NCBI GenBank assembly: GCA_012934845.2
Contig: WNNJ02000401.1
Span: 62,001 to 126,000, forward strand
Length of the DNA: 64,000 nt
From: Pomphorhynchus laevis
Lineage: Eukaryota; Acanthocephala; Palaeacanthocephala; Echinorhynchida; Pomphorhynchidae
Reading direction: 5' to 3'
Shown here: piece after piece, positions 1 through 7,568 of the stretch
How positions within the stretch are numbered: position 1 is the first letter of the stretch
Layout: each line of letters begins with the position of its first letter
Notes under the pieces: generated by a model
Told to the model about the DNA's origin: nothing
Databases searched by the model: none
What the model saw: the letters and a program-made list of their open reading frames with translations, nothing else
Position numbers and translations under genes: made by a program

Positions 1-1
1 A

Positions 2-421
2 CCAAATCAACATACATTTGATCATCGTGCTAAAGAGCGTCAGAAATATTATCACGATCAAAAAAGTCGGCTAAGATCATTTGTTGCACAGAATTTAGTC
101 TGGTATTGTCGAAATCGAGGCCAACGATGGGAAGCAGCTGAGGTTATCAAAAGAACGAGTGCGAACTTATATGAAATACGAACTCGAGACGGTAGAAGGG
201 TACGAACACATGTTGATCAACTAAGAAAGCGGATTGACAGGTGTACTGAATTAGCCCAAGGAGATCGAAGTGATGTAGATGTATTACCTGAATGGGAATA
301 TAGTGCATTGTATGCCAACTTACAACAAGACGAGACTCGTACTGATTTGAGCAGAAGATCGAATATCATTCGCCAAACAGGAGATACCAGTAGGTCACAG
401 TCATTGACTGAAAATACTTAA
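2..421 (+). pseudogene. Ty3/gypsy pol 3' end (integrase C-terminal region), truncated by window edge
   Basis: A 139-codon open frame runs in from the left edge and ends in TAA at 419-421. It is rich in Arg, Lys and Gln, with stretches such as FDHRAKERQKYYHDQ and GRRVRTHVDQLRKRI. This is the composition and layout of the part of a gypsy integrase that follows the catalytic core, where the element's RNA/DNA-binding tail and the ERY/GRP-type terminal region sit. About 115 nt further on, an RKRPQRYG-like stretch typical of the very end of such polyproteins (about 536-560) follows an in-frame TGA, so the 3' end has decayed. The rest of the element lies outside the window. It is not the same copy as the intact element at 26781-31330. 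Confidence 0.7.
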
Positions 422-1029
422 GAGAAATCCACAGAAGGATCCCCACAACGAGACAGAAATGGGTTTAAGGAGACAACCAATAACGAATATCGGTTTGTGG
501 TGCAACCAGCGATCGTTCGACGCAGCGGTTGAATTCGAAAACGTCCACAAAGGTATGGTGAAGTCATTTCCTGGCAAAGAGGAATTGTAACGCATGAGTA
601 GCAGTACCCTCATTGATCCTGATAATGTAAGCAGCAATGCACACACTAAACAATGGTTGTATTAGAAAATAGAATGAGTATGCCTACTCATTCAACGATC
701 TTTTGATATTGTACCGACAGTGATGATATATATGCTGTGACAGTTTTTATTGCGTTGTTGTTCCTTTTCAGTATAAAGTGAATTTTTAATATTTGTGGTT
801 TAGACACTTTAAATGTTAGGAAACACTACAACAGCCGGAGATATTTCTTGTCATTTGAACTTTTCGCGGAAGCTAGGGCCCTCCCTACCTGTTGTATAAT
901 TAACATTAGCTAAAAACGATTTGCAATCTCAATCTAAGATCATTATTAATAATATGACTGAATATTCTTGGATTATAAATATATACATAAGATTTAAAGC
1001 TATACAATAAAATATACACCACGATGGAA
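422..1029. other. Gypsy 3' tail, then AT-rich DNA without a gene
   Basis: The first 180 bases continue the decayed gypsy coding end. Beyond about 640 there may be LTR remnants, but no second copy is in the window to define them. I see no exon or other feature here. Confidence 0.4.
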
Positions 1030-1160
1030 CAACTCAAGCAATCGATCGAATTACTACACATTTGATTTCGTCATTAAACAACTCAAGCAACGATTGGATG
1101 ACTCAAACAATGATCGAACGACACAAGCAATCGATTAACTATTCCACATTAAATTTCGTC
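1030..1160 (+). repeat. Imperfect CAACTCAAGCAATCGATY repeats, probable LINE 5' UTR
   Basis: Blocks of the type caa-ctcaagcaa-cgat recur four to five times, some of them altered. They lie just upstream of the Cys-rich ORF1-like region of the decayed LINE at 1200-3700. The related LINE at 12-16 kb also has a short-period repeat (GTTCG-rich) immediately 5' of its ORF1, which supports reading this as a repetitive 5' UTR/promoter. Confidence 0.4.
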
Positions 1161-1199
1161 AACAGTCAGTAACTTATCACATTCATAGTCGCTACAAAA

Positions 1200-3695
1200 T
1201 AATAGAAATGACTTCGACCTAGCATTGCTTTTCTTGTAATGGAATCAATGCAGTGTGCAAAGGCTGCTCGTGTGTAAAAGATGTGCGTATATGTTTGGAT
1301 TGCTTGCATTCTCAGAGAGGAAGATGTTCGAATATCTTGCTGTCGTGTCGATCTGATAAAATGCCTCAATAGTTTGAAACTTTCCAGTGGGCTACTGTTC
1401 TGCAAAATGAGGGATGGATAGAAAGCACATAAATGGATTATGTAGTGTTAGAACTTAAATGTACAAGCGCAGACTGCAGCATAAATGCAACTGTAAAAGT
1501 CCCTCGAAGAACGGCATTTGCTCGACAGGCAATTTTCGTAAACTTAGCGCAAGTTTAACGGGTGTTTTAGATAGGGTATCTGCGCTTGAAATTAGAAGGA
1601 GTGAATTAAAACGAGCTTTACCGGGGTCATAACAATACGGATCAGACACCTCAACAAAAAAAGTTTTTGATATCATCATTCCTTTGGCAGCGTAGTTCGT
1701 CGCCAGGTTACATTAGTGCCAAAAATATCATAATCTGAAGTCTACCCATTTTGGAGAATAAAGAAGTCAATTCAACTAACCGAGTCGACGTATTTAATAT
1801 AATTATAATTATTTCATGGCTTTTTGTTAAGTTCAGGGGTTTTTATGTTGATAGCATTCTGGGATTATTTCGTATGCTACGTAAATCTAGCCGTTTTAGC
1901 GATGTTTATATTTCACCAGATCTTTCACCAGAAAAGAGGAAATTAGAAAAGCTTTTTATAAAAAAACCTATTGACAAACGCACAGCGAGCCGTCATACAG
2001 TTATCGCATCCGTGGTAATCACGTAGAAAGAATATTTAAGCCGGATGACTCTGCCTCTAGCCATAAATCGACTTCGGTTAATTCCATATGACTATCGATT
2101 CATTCTGTGCTTTCGTTCACTTTAGGTAGCAGGGGTTGCCGTCTTTTGTTATATAATATTAAGGATCTGCAATCTCTTTTAGTATCAAGAATTGAATCTT
2201 TGCTTAATTCATTTTATATTTTTATTATCGCCGAGACTTTCTGTACATCACATGTGGCTCTAAAAAATTTCTATACTTTTGATTTGTTAGCTACATTTTC
2301 AGATAAGGGTCCACAAGGACCTCTATTTTGTGAGGGTCCTTTTGATTTGTTAGCTACATTTTCAGGTAGGATCTTCCACAAGTGGGTTACAATAGTGATA
2401 AGATCAAACAGCAAAGACAGAGCTCGCACAGTTTTTGAACTCTATCTGTTTAGTTTTCGATCAATTAGCAATCATTGCTTGCTATTTAAATCCAGTTTCT
2501 CCACAAGTGACATAACAAATAAAGTCTTGAAGGGATAAATTCGGTACAAACCAATAAACATATTATTATCACAAGAGACCTTAATGCTAGATGGGACCTT
2601 AAACAATTAGATAAATAACGCCAGATTAAAAACTACTTTCAGGCTTTGTAACTTTAACTTTATTTAAGGCTGAACCTCCGAATCACATAATGGGATAAGT
2701 TGTATCAATATTATATTCTACAGTGTTCCAATGCTTTCCATGGGCATTGATATGTCGTCTTGTTAGGCCTTGGTTAGGAAACATAAACCGATTGTAGGTA
2801 CTTTTAATTACTCTATTCGGCCTATTAATCGCAAAATCTATCCTATGGTGAATCGATGAATAAACCGTCAATTGTTAGATTCTAACTCTATCGTGTGGGC
2901 ATCGGCTTTGCTTAGTTTTGGGGCGTTGGGAGACAGTTACGAGATGGTACTTCGTGCTTTATTTAATAAATGTTCGAGGAAAAATACTCAATCTATAAAT
3001 ACAGTCCGTAAACCTCAAAAACTTGGGAGACACGTGCAAATATGTTTCGGACGTCAGCTTTTTCTTTATAAGATTAAATATTATAAGATTAAAGCTCCCC
3101 CAATCCAGTCTTATTCTTAATGCCTCTAAATCGCTAGAGGTCGTCTTTAATGACATACTTGCAACAAAGAAAAATCTTAAGAGACTAGCAATCTCCGCTC
3201 ACTCTTCCATTCTGAATTATCAACCACTCCTAGTCTTTTAAAATCGAGTAAGATACCTGGGGTTTAAGATTACGGTTAAATGAACGGCCGGCTCGGACTT
3301 GAATAAATTCAAAAGTGTTCTGAATCGAGCTAGTTTGGGCCTGAAATAGATCTAACGTTTGTCATTAAGAGGGAGTGCTCAGGTACGCCTTAAGTGTATC
3401 TGGACAATCTCAGGATTAGTCTTATTTTTAAGAGGACTTCCCCCAAAGCAAAGACTAAGATTTCTGAAGCTCCTCAAATCAAGACTACCCTATGGTACGC
3501 CTCGATTGGATCCACATGTGTGTAAAAGAACCCTGAGTGGTTCAGTAGAAAGGCGGCTCGTTGGTGTATGCTGGTGGGCACTGATCCCAATATATTGCAA
3601 GCAAAGTGAAGACTGTCAAAAAAAGTCTTCTCGACACACGATTTATACTTTTTGTGGTCATGCAAGCATGCGACAGCACGCATTTGCCACGTAAA
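1200..3695 (+). pseudogene. Decayed non-LTR retrotransposon (LINE), same family as the 12-16 kb copy
   Basis: This is a multiply broken LINE. At about 1228-1335 one frame gives a Cys-rich N-terminal ORF1 motif (C-x2-C, C-x2-C-x-C, C-x2-C spacing). It matches the Cys-rich start of ORF1 at 16.0 kb. At 1880-1960 the stretch FSDVYISPDLSPEKRKLEKL parallels FQNVYVSADLSPAERDARN in that ORF1. ORF2 begins near 2107 with RGCRLLLYNIKDLQSLL and runs through an endonuclease-like region (AETFCTSHVALKNFY), again collinear with the 14.9 kb copy. A 63-bp in-frame tandem duplication (2276 and 2339) lies inside it. The remainder to about 3695 is stop-ridden, and its C-terminal assignment is weak. Non-functional. 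Confidence 0.65.
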
Positions 3696-3734
3696 AAATA
3701 AATCCTTTTTAAAGTGCGCATATTGCTGAACCAA

Positions 3735-4413
3735 ATGTCATCAATTTATATGGATTGTGGACATTATTTTTAATCAATGCAAGGAAATGAAACGATATTG
3801 AGATACGAATCGTTCATATAATTTTATTCAGCGAAGTTATGCATTGTTTGTACGGATATTTTGTCATATTACGAAAGCTGCGCCTTAATGCAGTGTTTTT
3901 AATTAAACGCGCATTCCTCATTGGTATCTTAACTGATCACGAGATAATAACCAAAATAAAGTGTTCTCTTGTACATGCGATCGAAATGAATTTCCACAGT
4001 ATTATGTTCTGCATGAGCTTTAGATATAAGGTAAAAACTCTTTTAACCCTAAGAATCTCGTAATAAAGCTGCGGATTCTTTATATTGGAAAAACTTTAAG
4101 AGATGTGGATTTTTGCTGAAATGCCCAGGAAAAGCCGTTTTGCTAGGGGGGGGGTATGATGAACACTTTAATATTAACTTTTAATTACGTAGAATTACTA
4201 CCCAAAGAAATCAAAGTTGAGATCTACGTCATAATTCTTGTAAATATTTGTTTTTGACAATTTCTGATTCGATGATATTACTTGATCAACGTATTACTTG
4301 ATCAATCAATATTCAGAAATATCTGAATACTAATTGATTGTTTATTAAAAATAATATTCATAGATATTTTATTTAATATTGGCTGTAATAACTATTTCTT
4401 TCTCCCGATTTAG
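3735..4413. other. AT-rich sequence before the first LRR exon, no gene seen
   Basis: Only short open frames and a G homopolymer (about 4146-4154) are visible. No splice pair enclosing an LRR-like peptide was found here. Upstream exons of the LRR gene, if any, lie outside the window or are not recognisable. Confidence 0.4.
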
Positions 4414-4485
4414 AGATTTATCTCACAATCGCATTGACCGCATTCCCAATGGTTTCTTAAGCAGCAAACACACCATTTCACACGT
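4414..4485 (+). CDS. LRR exon 1 (72 nt, phase 2-2) of a split leucine-rich-repeat gene
   Basis: An acceptor (gatttAG) at 4413 and a donor (GTAAGT) at 4486 enclose exactly 72 nt. The codons are 1 + 23x3 + 2, so both flanking introns are phase 2. The peptide DLSHNRIDRIPNGFLSSKHT is a textbook LRR: LSHN scaffold, I-x-x-I-P-x-G-F second half. It lies in a + strand series of similar exons. An in-phase Leu/Val codon is split across each junction. Product: one repeat of an extracellular LRR solenoid (protein or ligand binding). This is the clearest repeat of the gene. Confidence 0.85.
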
Positions 4486-4540
4486 GTAAGTCAAGTTTAT
4501 TATTTTGTGTGCCCATTGTTTTATTAATTTTACACTGCAG

Positions 4541-4618
4541 ATGCAAAATCAAAACAAATTTATTATATTTTGACTCTCAGTTATTCAAATTATTATCAAT
4601 TGTTTCAATTGATTACCT
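4541..4618 (+). CDS. Candidate LRR exon 2 (78 nt) with damaged donor or terminal stop
   Basis: After a 55-nt candidate intron (4486-4540, ending acactgcAG) the phase continues into an LRR-like peptide: KTNLLYFDSQLFKLL followed by SIVSIDYL. Where a GTAAGT donor is expected, the sequence is TTAAGT, and reading on gives TAA after one more Leu codon (stop at 4620-4622). So this is either a decayed exon that splicing now skips or an alternative terminal exon that truncates the protein. LRR likeness: Asn at the LxxN position and the FKLL second half. Confidence 0.5.
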
Positions 4619-4923
4619 TTAAGTTTAAACTATTAAAAATTTTATGTACTTTTTATAATTTTTGATCTGCAATTTTGGTTAATATCTAAACTATCACAAT
4701 TGTTTCTTTGATCTTAAAATATAACTGAATTTGATTAAAAATTAACTGAATATAACTGAATTTGATCGACAATTAAAAAATATTTGTCTTTTTCAAATGG
4801 TGCAAAATTAATCTTTTTACATTTATTCGATAATTTTCAAGAGAGAGTGTGAGAACATTCCGCGCGAATTATGTACGCAATCATTTCTACCCGGATGCGG
4901 AAGAACGACGATAACAGTAGCAA

Positions 4924-5006
4924 GTACCGTTTCGTCAACACAATGACTCACCGGTGACAGATCCCTCCCATTTCTGAATACAGAGGAGGACTGACAGACG
5001 GCACAC
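4924..5006 (-). ncRNA. Hammerhead ribozyme copy 1, core mutated
   Basis: All parts are in place: stem III strand GUGCCGU, cleavage triplet GUC, stem I, stem II (GUCAU with UUGAC across UGUG) and GAAAC-GGUAC. The catalytic CUGAUGA has become CCGGUGA, which changes two invariant positions. Stem I (UGUCAG/CUGUCA) has one mismatch. Predicted inactive. Confidence 0.7.
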
Positions 5007-5245
5007 GAGTCATGTGTATGAAGTACCAGAAAGATTTCTGGTAACTTCACATTGAGTGCTAAATCAGCACTACTGCTTCACCAAATAAAATCATGAGCAA
5101 AAGCACTGGCAAATGCCAGCGCAGGTCTCTTTTTATCGGCAAATATCTTTTTTAATTTTTAAGAGGGAGTGTGAGACCATTCCGCGCGAATTATGTACGC
5201 AATAATTTCTAGCCAGCCACGGAAGAACGACGATAACAGTAGCAA

Positions 5246-5327
5246 ATACCGTTTCATCATACAATGACTCATCAGTGACAGATCCCTCCCATTGCTGAAT
5301 ACAGAGGAGGACTGGCAGACGGCACAC
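5246..5327 (-). ncRNA. Hammerhead ribozyme copy 2
   Basis: CUGAUGA and GAAAC are both intact. Stem II is GUCAU-UGU-AUGAU, so the closing pair next to GAAA is G-U rather than G-C and the loop is one base shorter. Stem I UGCCAG/CUGUCA has one mismatch. The GUC cleavage triplet is present. Stem III has two wobbles. Possibly active, but weaker than copy 5. Confidence 0.75.
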
Positions 5328-5566
5328 GAGTAATGTGTATGAATAACCAGAAAGATTTCTGGTAATTTCACATTGAGTGCTAAATCAGCACTACTGCTTC
5401 ACCAAATAGGATCATTAGCAAAAGCAGTGACAAAAGCCAGCGCAGGTCTTTTTTTATCGGCAAATATCTTTTTTAATTTTCAAGAGGGAGGGTGAGAACA
5501 TTCTGCGCGAATTATGTATGCAATCATTTCTAGGCAGACGCAGAAGAACGACGATAACAGTAGCAA

Positions 5567-5649
5567 GTACCGTTTAATCATCATAATGACTCATCAGTGT
5601 CAGATCCATCCCATTGCTGAATACAGCGGAGAAATGGCAGACGGCACAC
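5567..5649 (-). ncRNA. Hammerhead ribozyme copy 3, GAAA mutated
   Basis: CUGAUGA is intact and the GUC triplet and stem III (GUGCCGU/ACGGUAC) are present, but the invariant GAAA is UAAA. Stem I is weakened (UGCCAU/CUGACA). Predicted inactive. Confidence 0.7.
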
Positions 5650-5890
5650 GTGTCACGTGTATGAAGTATCAGAAAGATTTCTGGTAATTTCACATTGAGG
5701 GCTAAATCAGCACTACTGCTTCACCAAATAGGATCATTAGCAAAAGAACTGGCAAATGCCAGCGTAGGTCTCTTTTTATCGGCAAATATCTTTTTTAATT
5801 TTCAAGAGGGAGTGTAAGACTATTCCGCGTGAATTATGTACGCAATCATTTTTCTTGCCAGACGCGGAAGAACGACGATAACAGCAGCAA

Positions 5891-5972
5891 GTACCGTTTC
5901 GTTATCACAATGACTCATCAGTGTTAGATCCCTCCCATTGCTGAATACAGAGGAGGACTGGCAGACGGCACA
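5891..5972 (-). ncRNA. Hammerhead ribozyme copy 4, weakened stems
   Basis: CUGAUGA, GAAAC, GUC and stem III are intact. Stem I UGCCAG/CUAACA has two A-C mismatches and stem II GUCAU/AUAAC has one. The core is right but folding is probably impaired. Confidence 0.75.
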
Positions 5973-6211
5973 TGAGTCATGTGTATGAAGTACCAGAAAG
6001 AATTCTGGTAATTTCACATTGAGTGCTAAATCAGCACTACTGCTTCACCAAATAGGATCATTAGCAAAAGCACTGGCAAATGCCAGCGCGGGTCTCTTTT
6101 TATCGGCATATATCTTTTTAATTTTCAAGAGGGAGTGTGAGACCATTCCGCTTGAATTATGTACGCAATCATTTTTAGCCAGACGCGGAAGAACGACGAT
6201 AACAGTAGCAA

Positions 6212-6294
6212 GTACCGTTTCGTCATCACAATGACTCATCAGTGCCAGATCCCTCCCACTGCTGGATACAGAGGAGGACTGGCAGACGGCACAC
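6212..6294 (-). ncRNA. Type I hammerhead ribozyme copy 5, complete consensus
   Basis: Read on the minus strand: stem III strand GUGCCGU (+ 6286-6292), cleavage triplet ending in C at 6285, stem I UGCCAG (6279-6284) pairing with CUGGCA (6243-6248), with CCUCC/GGAGG continuing the helix across an internal loop. Then come CUGAUGA (6236-6242), stem II GUCAU-UGUG-AUGAC (6222-6235), GAAAC (6217-6221) and GGUAC, which completes seven-pair stem III with one wobble. All invariant core nucleotides are present. Predicted cleavage is between 6285 and 6284. By family knowledge, it would cut tandem transcripts into ~322-nt monomers and could support circular ligation. Confidence 0.88.
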
Positions 6295-6535
6295 GAGTCA
6301 TGTGTATGAAGTACCAGAAAGATTTCTGGTAACTTCACATTGAGTGCTAAATCAGCACTACTGCTTCACCAAATAGGATCATTAGCAAAAGCACTGGCAA
6401 ATGCCAGCGCGGGTCTCTTTTTATCGGCAAATATCTTTTTTAATTTTTCAAGAGGGAGTGTGAGACCATTCCACGTGAATTATGTACGCAATCATTTTTT
6501 TGCCAGACGCGGAAGAACGACGATAACAGCAGCAA

Positions 6536-6608
6536 GTACCGTTTCGTCATCACTATGACTCATCAGTGCCATATCCCTCCCACTGCTGGATACAGAGGAG
6601 GACTGGCA
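6536..6608 (-). ncRNA. Hammerhead ribozyme copy 6, 5' half of stem III and cleavage triplet absent
   Basis: The core CUGAUGA, stem II (GUCAU-AGUG-AUGAC, fully paired) and GAAAC-GGUAC are intact. The stem I strand UGCCAG is at the array edge. The repeat ends at 6608, immediately 3' of where GUC would be, so this copy has no site to cut. It represents the 5' end of a self-cleaved RNA. Confidence 0.75.
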
Positions 6609-6840
6609 TTTCTTTTATAAGATTTAACAAATTTGTTGTTTTTAATTAGAAAATTTAACAAATGATTTTGAAATTGACACTTTTATAAATATTAAAATAC
6701 CGGGTCCAAAATAAAATTTTTACCTTTATTTTTCTCAAAATACTTTTAAAATTTCATAAAATCTACATTTAATATTCCATTAAATATTTTATGGTTTGCC
6801 AATCATTGCCATGTTAACAAATAAACAAATTTAAATTTAG

Positions 6841-6912
6841 AAATTTGTCTTTCAACATGATTACTGCAGTTAGCCCTGGATCTTTCAATAATATGTTGGG
6901 CCTTCAAGATCT
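6841..6912 (+). CDS. LRR exon 3 (72 nt, phase 2-2)
   Basis: Acceptor atttAG at 6840 and donor GTATGT at 6913. The 23 full codons give NLSFNMITAVSPGSFNNMLG then LQDL, a canonical LRR (LSFN, I-x-x-V-x-P-G-S-F, L-x-x-L). Phase matches the previous exon. The 2.35-kb intron before it contains the hammerhead array. Confidence 0.85.
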
Positions 6913-7102
6913 GTATGTAGTTTGTTCTCTCTTGTTATTTTCGTGTATTTTTGTATTACGTTTTCTATTATTTTATTTCTTTTTTATAACTAACTGATTA
7001 ATTGTTTAAAACAATTAAATATATATAAACAAATTTATTAATAATCCAAAAAATAATTACAAGTTACAAATTGGGGGTTACCCGCACTTGGGTCCCAAAT
7101 AT

Positions 7103-7432
7103 TTATTGATCGTTACAATACGACGTCATCGCCGACGCGGTTGGATAGTGTTGGAGTAACTCTTGGGCCCTCCTATACTCATCATAGTATTGACGGCGTT
7201 TTTTAATAAATATTCTCCTTCGAGCTTCATCATCGTCTGAACGTTCACTATTGACTGACTCACCTCGTTCATGCCCAGGAAAATACTCAACATTGTCGAT
7301 ATCGATCTTCGCAGTTGTTGTACGCGGCTGTTCAATAGTCATGATCGTTTGGATAGGTTGCTGGGGCATTATTTGTATGTTAGGAATTGGGCTGGCCAGG
7401 ATATTTGGCAGTGTATCGGGAATTTGGTGCAC
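7103..7432 (-). pseudogene. Open frame with a protein-phosphatase-inhibitor-2-like motif
   Basis: The frame is open for 109 codons but begins with GTG, and upstream it is broken, so it is a fragment. Near the C terminus it carries an acidic-serine run followed by RRRIFIKKRRQYYDEYRRA. That resembles the conserved acidic, then [KR]-rich F-x-x-K-R-x-x-x-Y-x-E segment of inhibitor-2 (IPP-2/PPP1R2), which docks on PP1. It lies next to, and in the same orientation as, the 7.6-10.5 kb LINE, so it could also be part of that element or a retrocopy picked up near it. Function is not assigned. Confidence 0.35.
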
Positions 7433-7568
7433 AATCTAAGTTCTACATGACACGGGGATTATTTCGTCGTACTCATTCGTTGGGGCATGGTTATTGTTGT
7501 TGTCTTTGCATCACATCAAGATTTAATCTCGAAGCACAAGAGTCTGGCTCGAAGAGGCGTTTCTCGGG

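Larger units (their letters stand above)
4790..6608 (-). repeat. Retrozyme-like tandem array: 5.5 copies of a ~322-bp hammerhead-ribozyme unit
   Basis: The landmark gaattatg recurs at 4866, 5188, 5509, 5830, 6154 and 6477, giving periods of 322, 321, 321, 324 and 323. Copies differ by scattered substitutions and small indels. On the minus strand every unit contains a type I hammerhead ribozyme motif (listed separately). Tandem 170-400-bp units with type I hammerheads are the known form of metazoan retrozymes: small non-autonomous elements whose transcripts self-cleave to monomers and circularise. The left edge is diffuse (about 4785-4835, low-complexity T tracts). The right edge is sharp at 6608, exactly at the predicted scissile bond. 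Short minus-strand open frames in each unit are broken between copies, so the conserved thing is the RNA. The array lies in the LRR gene intron between 4485 and 6841, antisense to the gene. Confidence 0.85.

Noticed and set aside
4823-6338. Repeated minus-strand open frames (MKLPEIFLVLHTHDSCAVC-type, 64-97 codons) as a small protein family
   Set aside because: Frames break differently in each unit, and the same bases form the conserved hammerhead; the RNA explains the conservation better.
4790-6608. CRISPR-like array
   Set aside because: Direct tandem repeat of whole 322-bp units without spacers, in a eukaryotic context.
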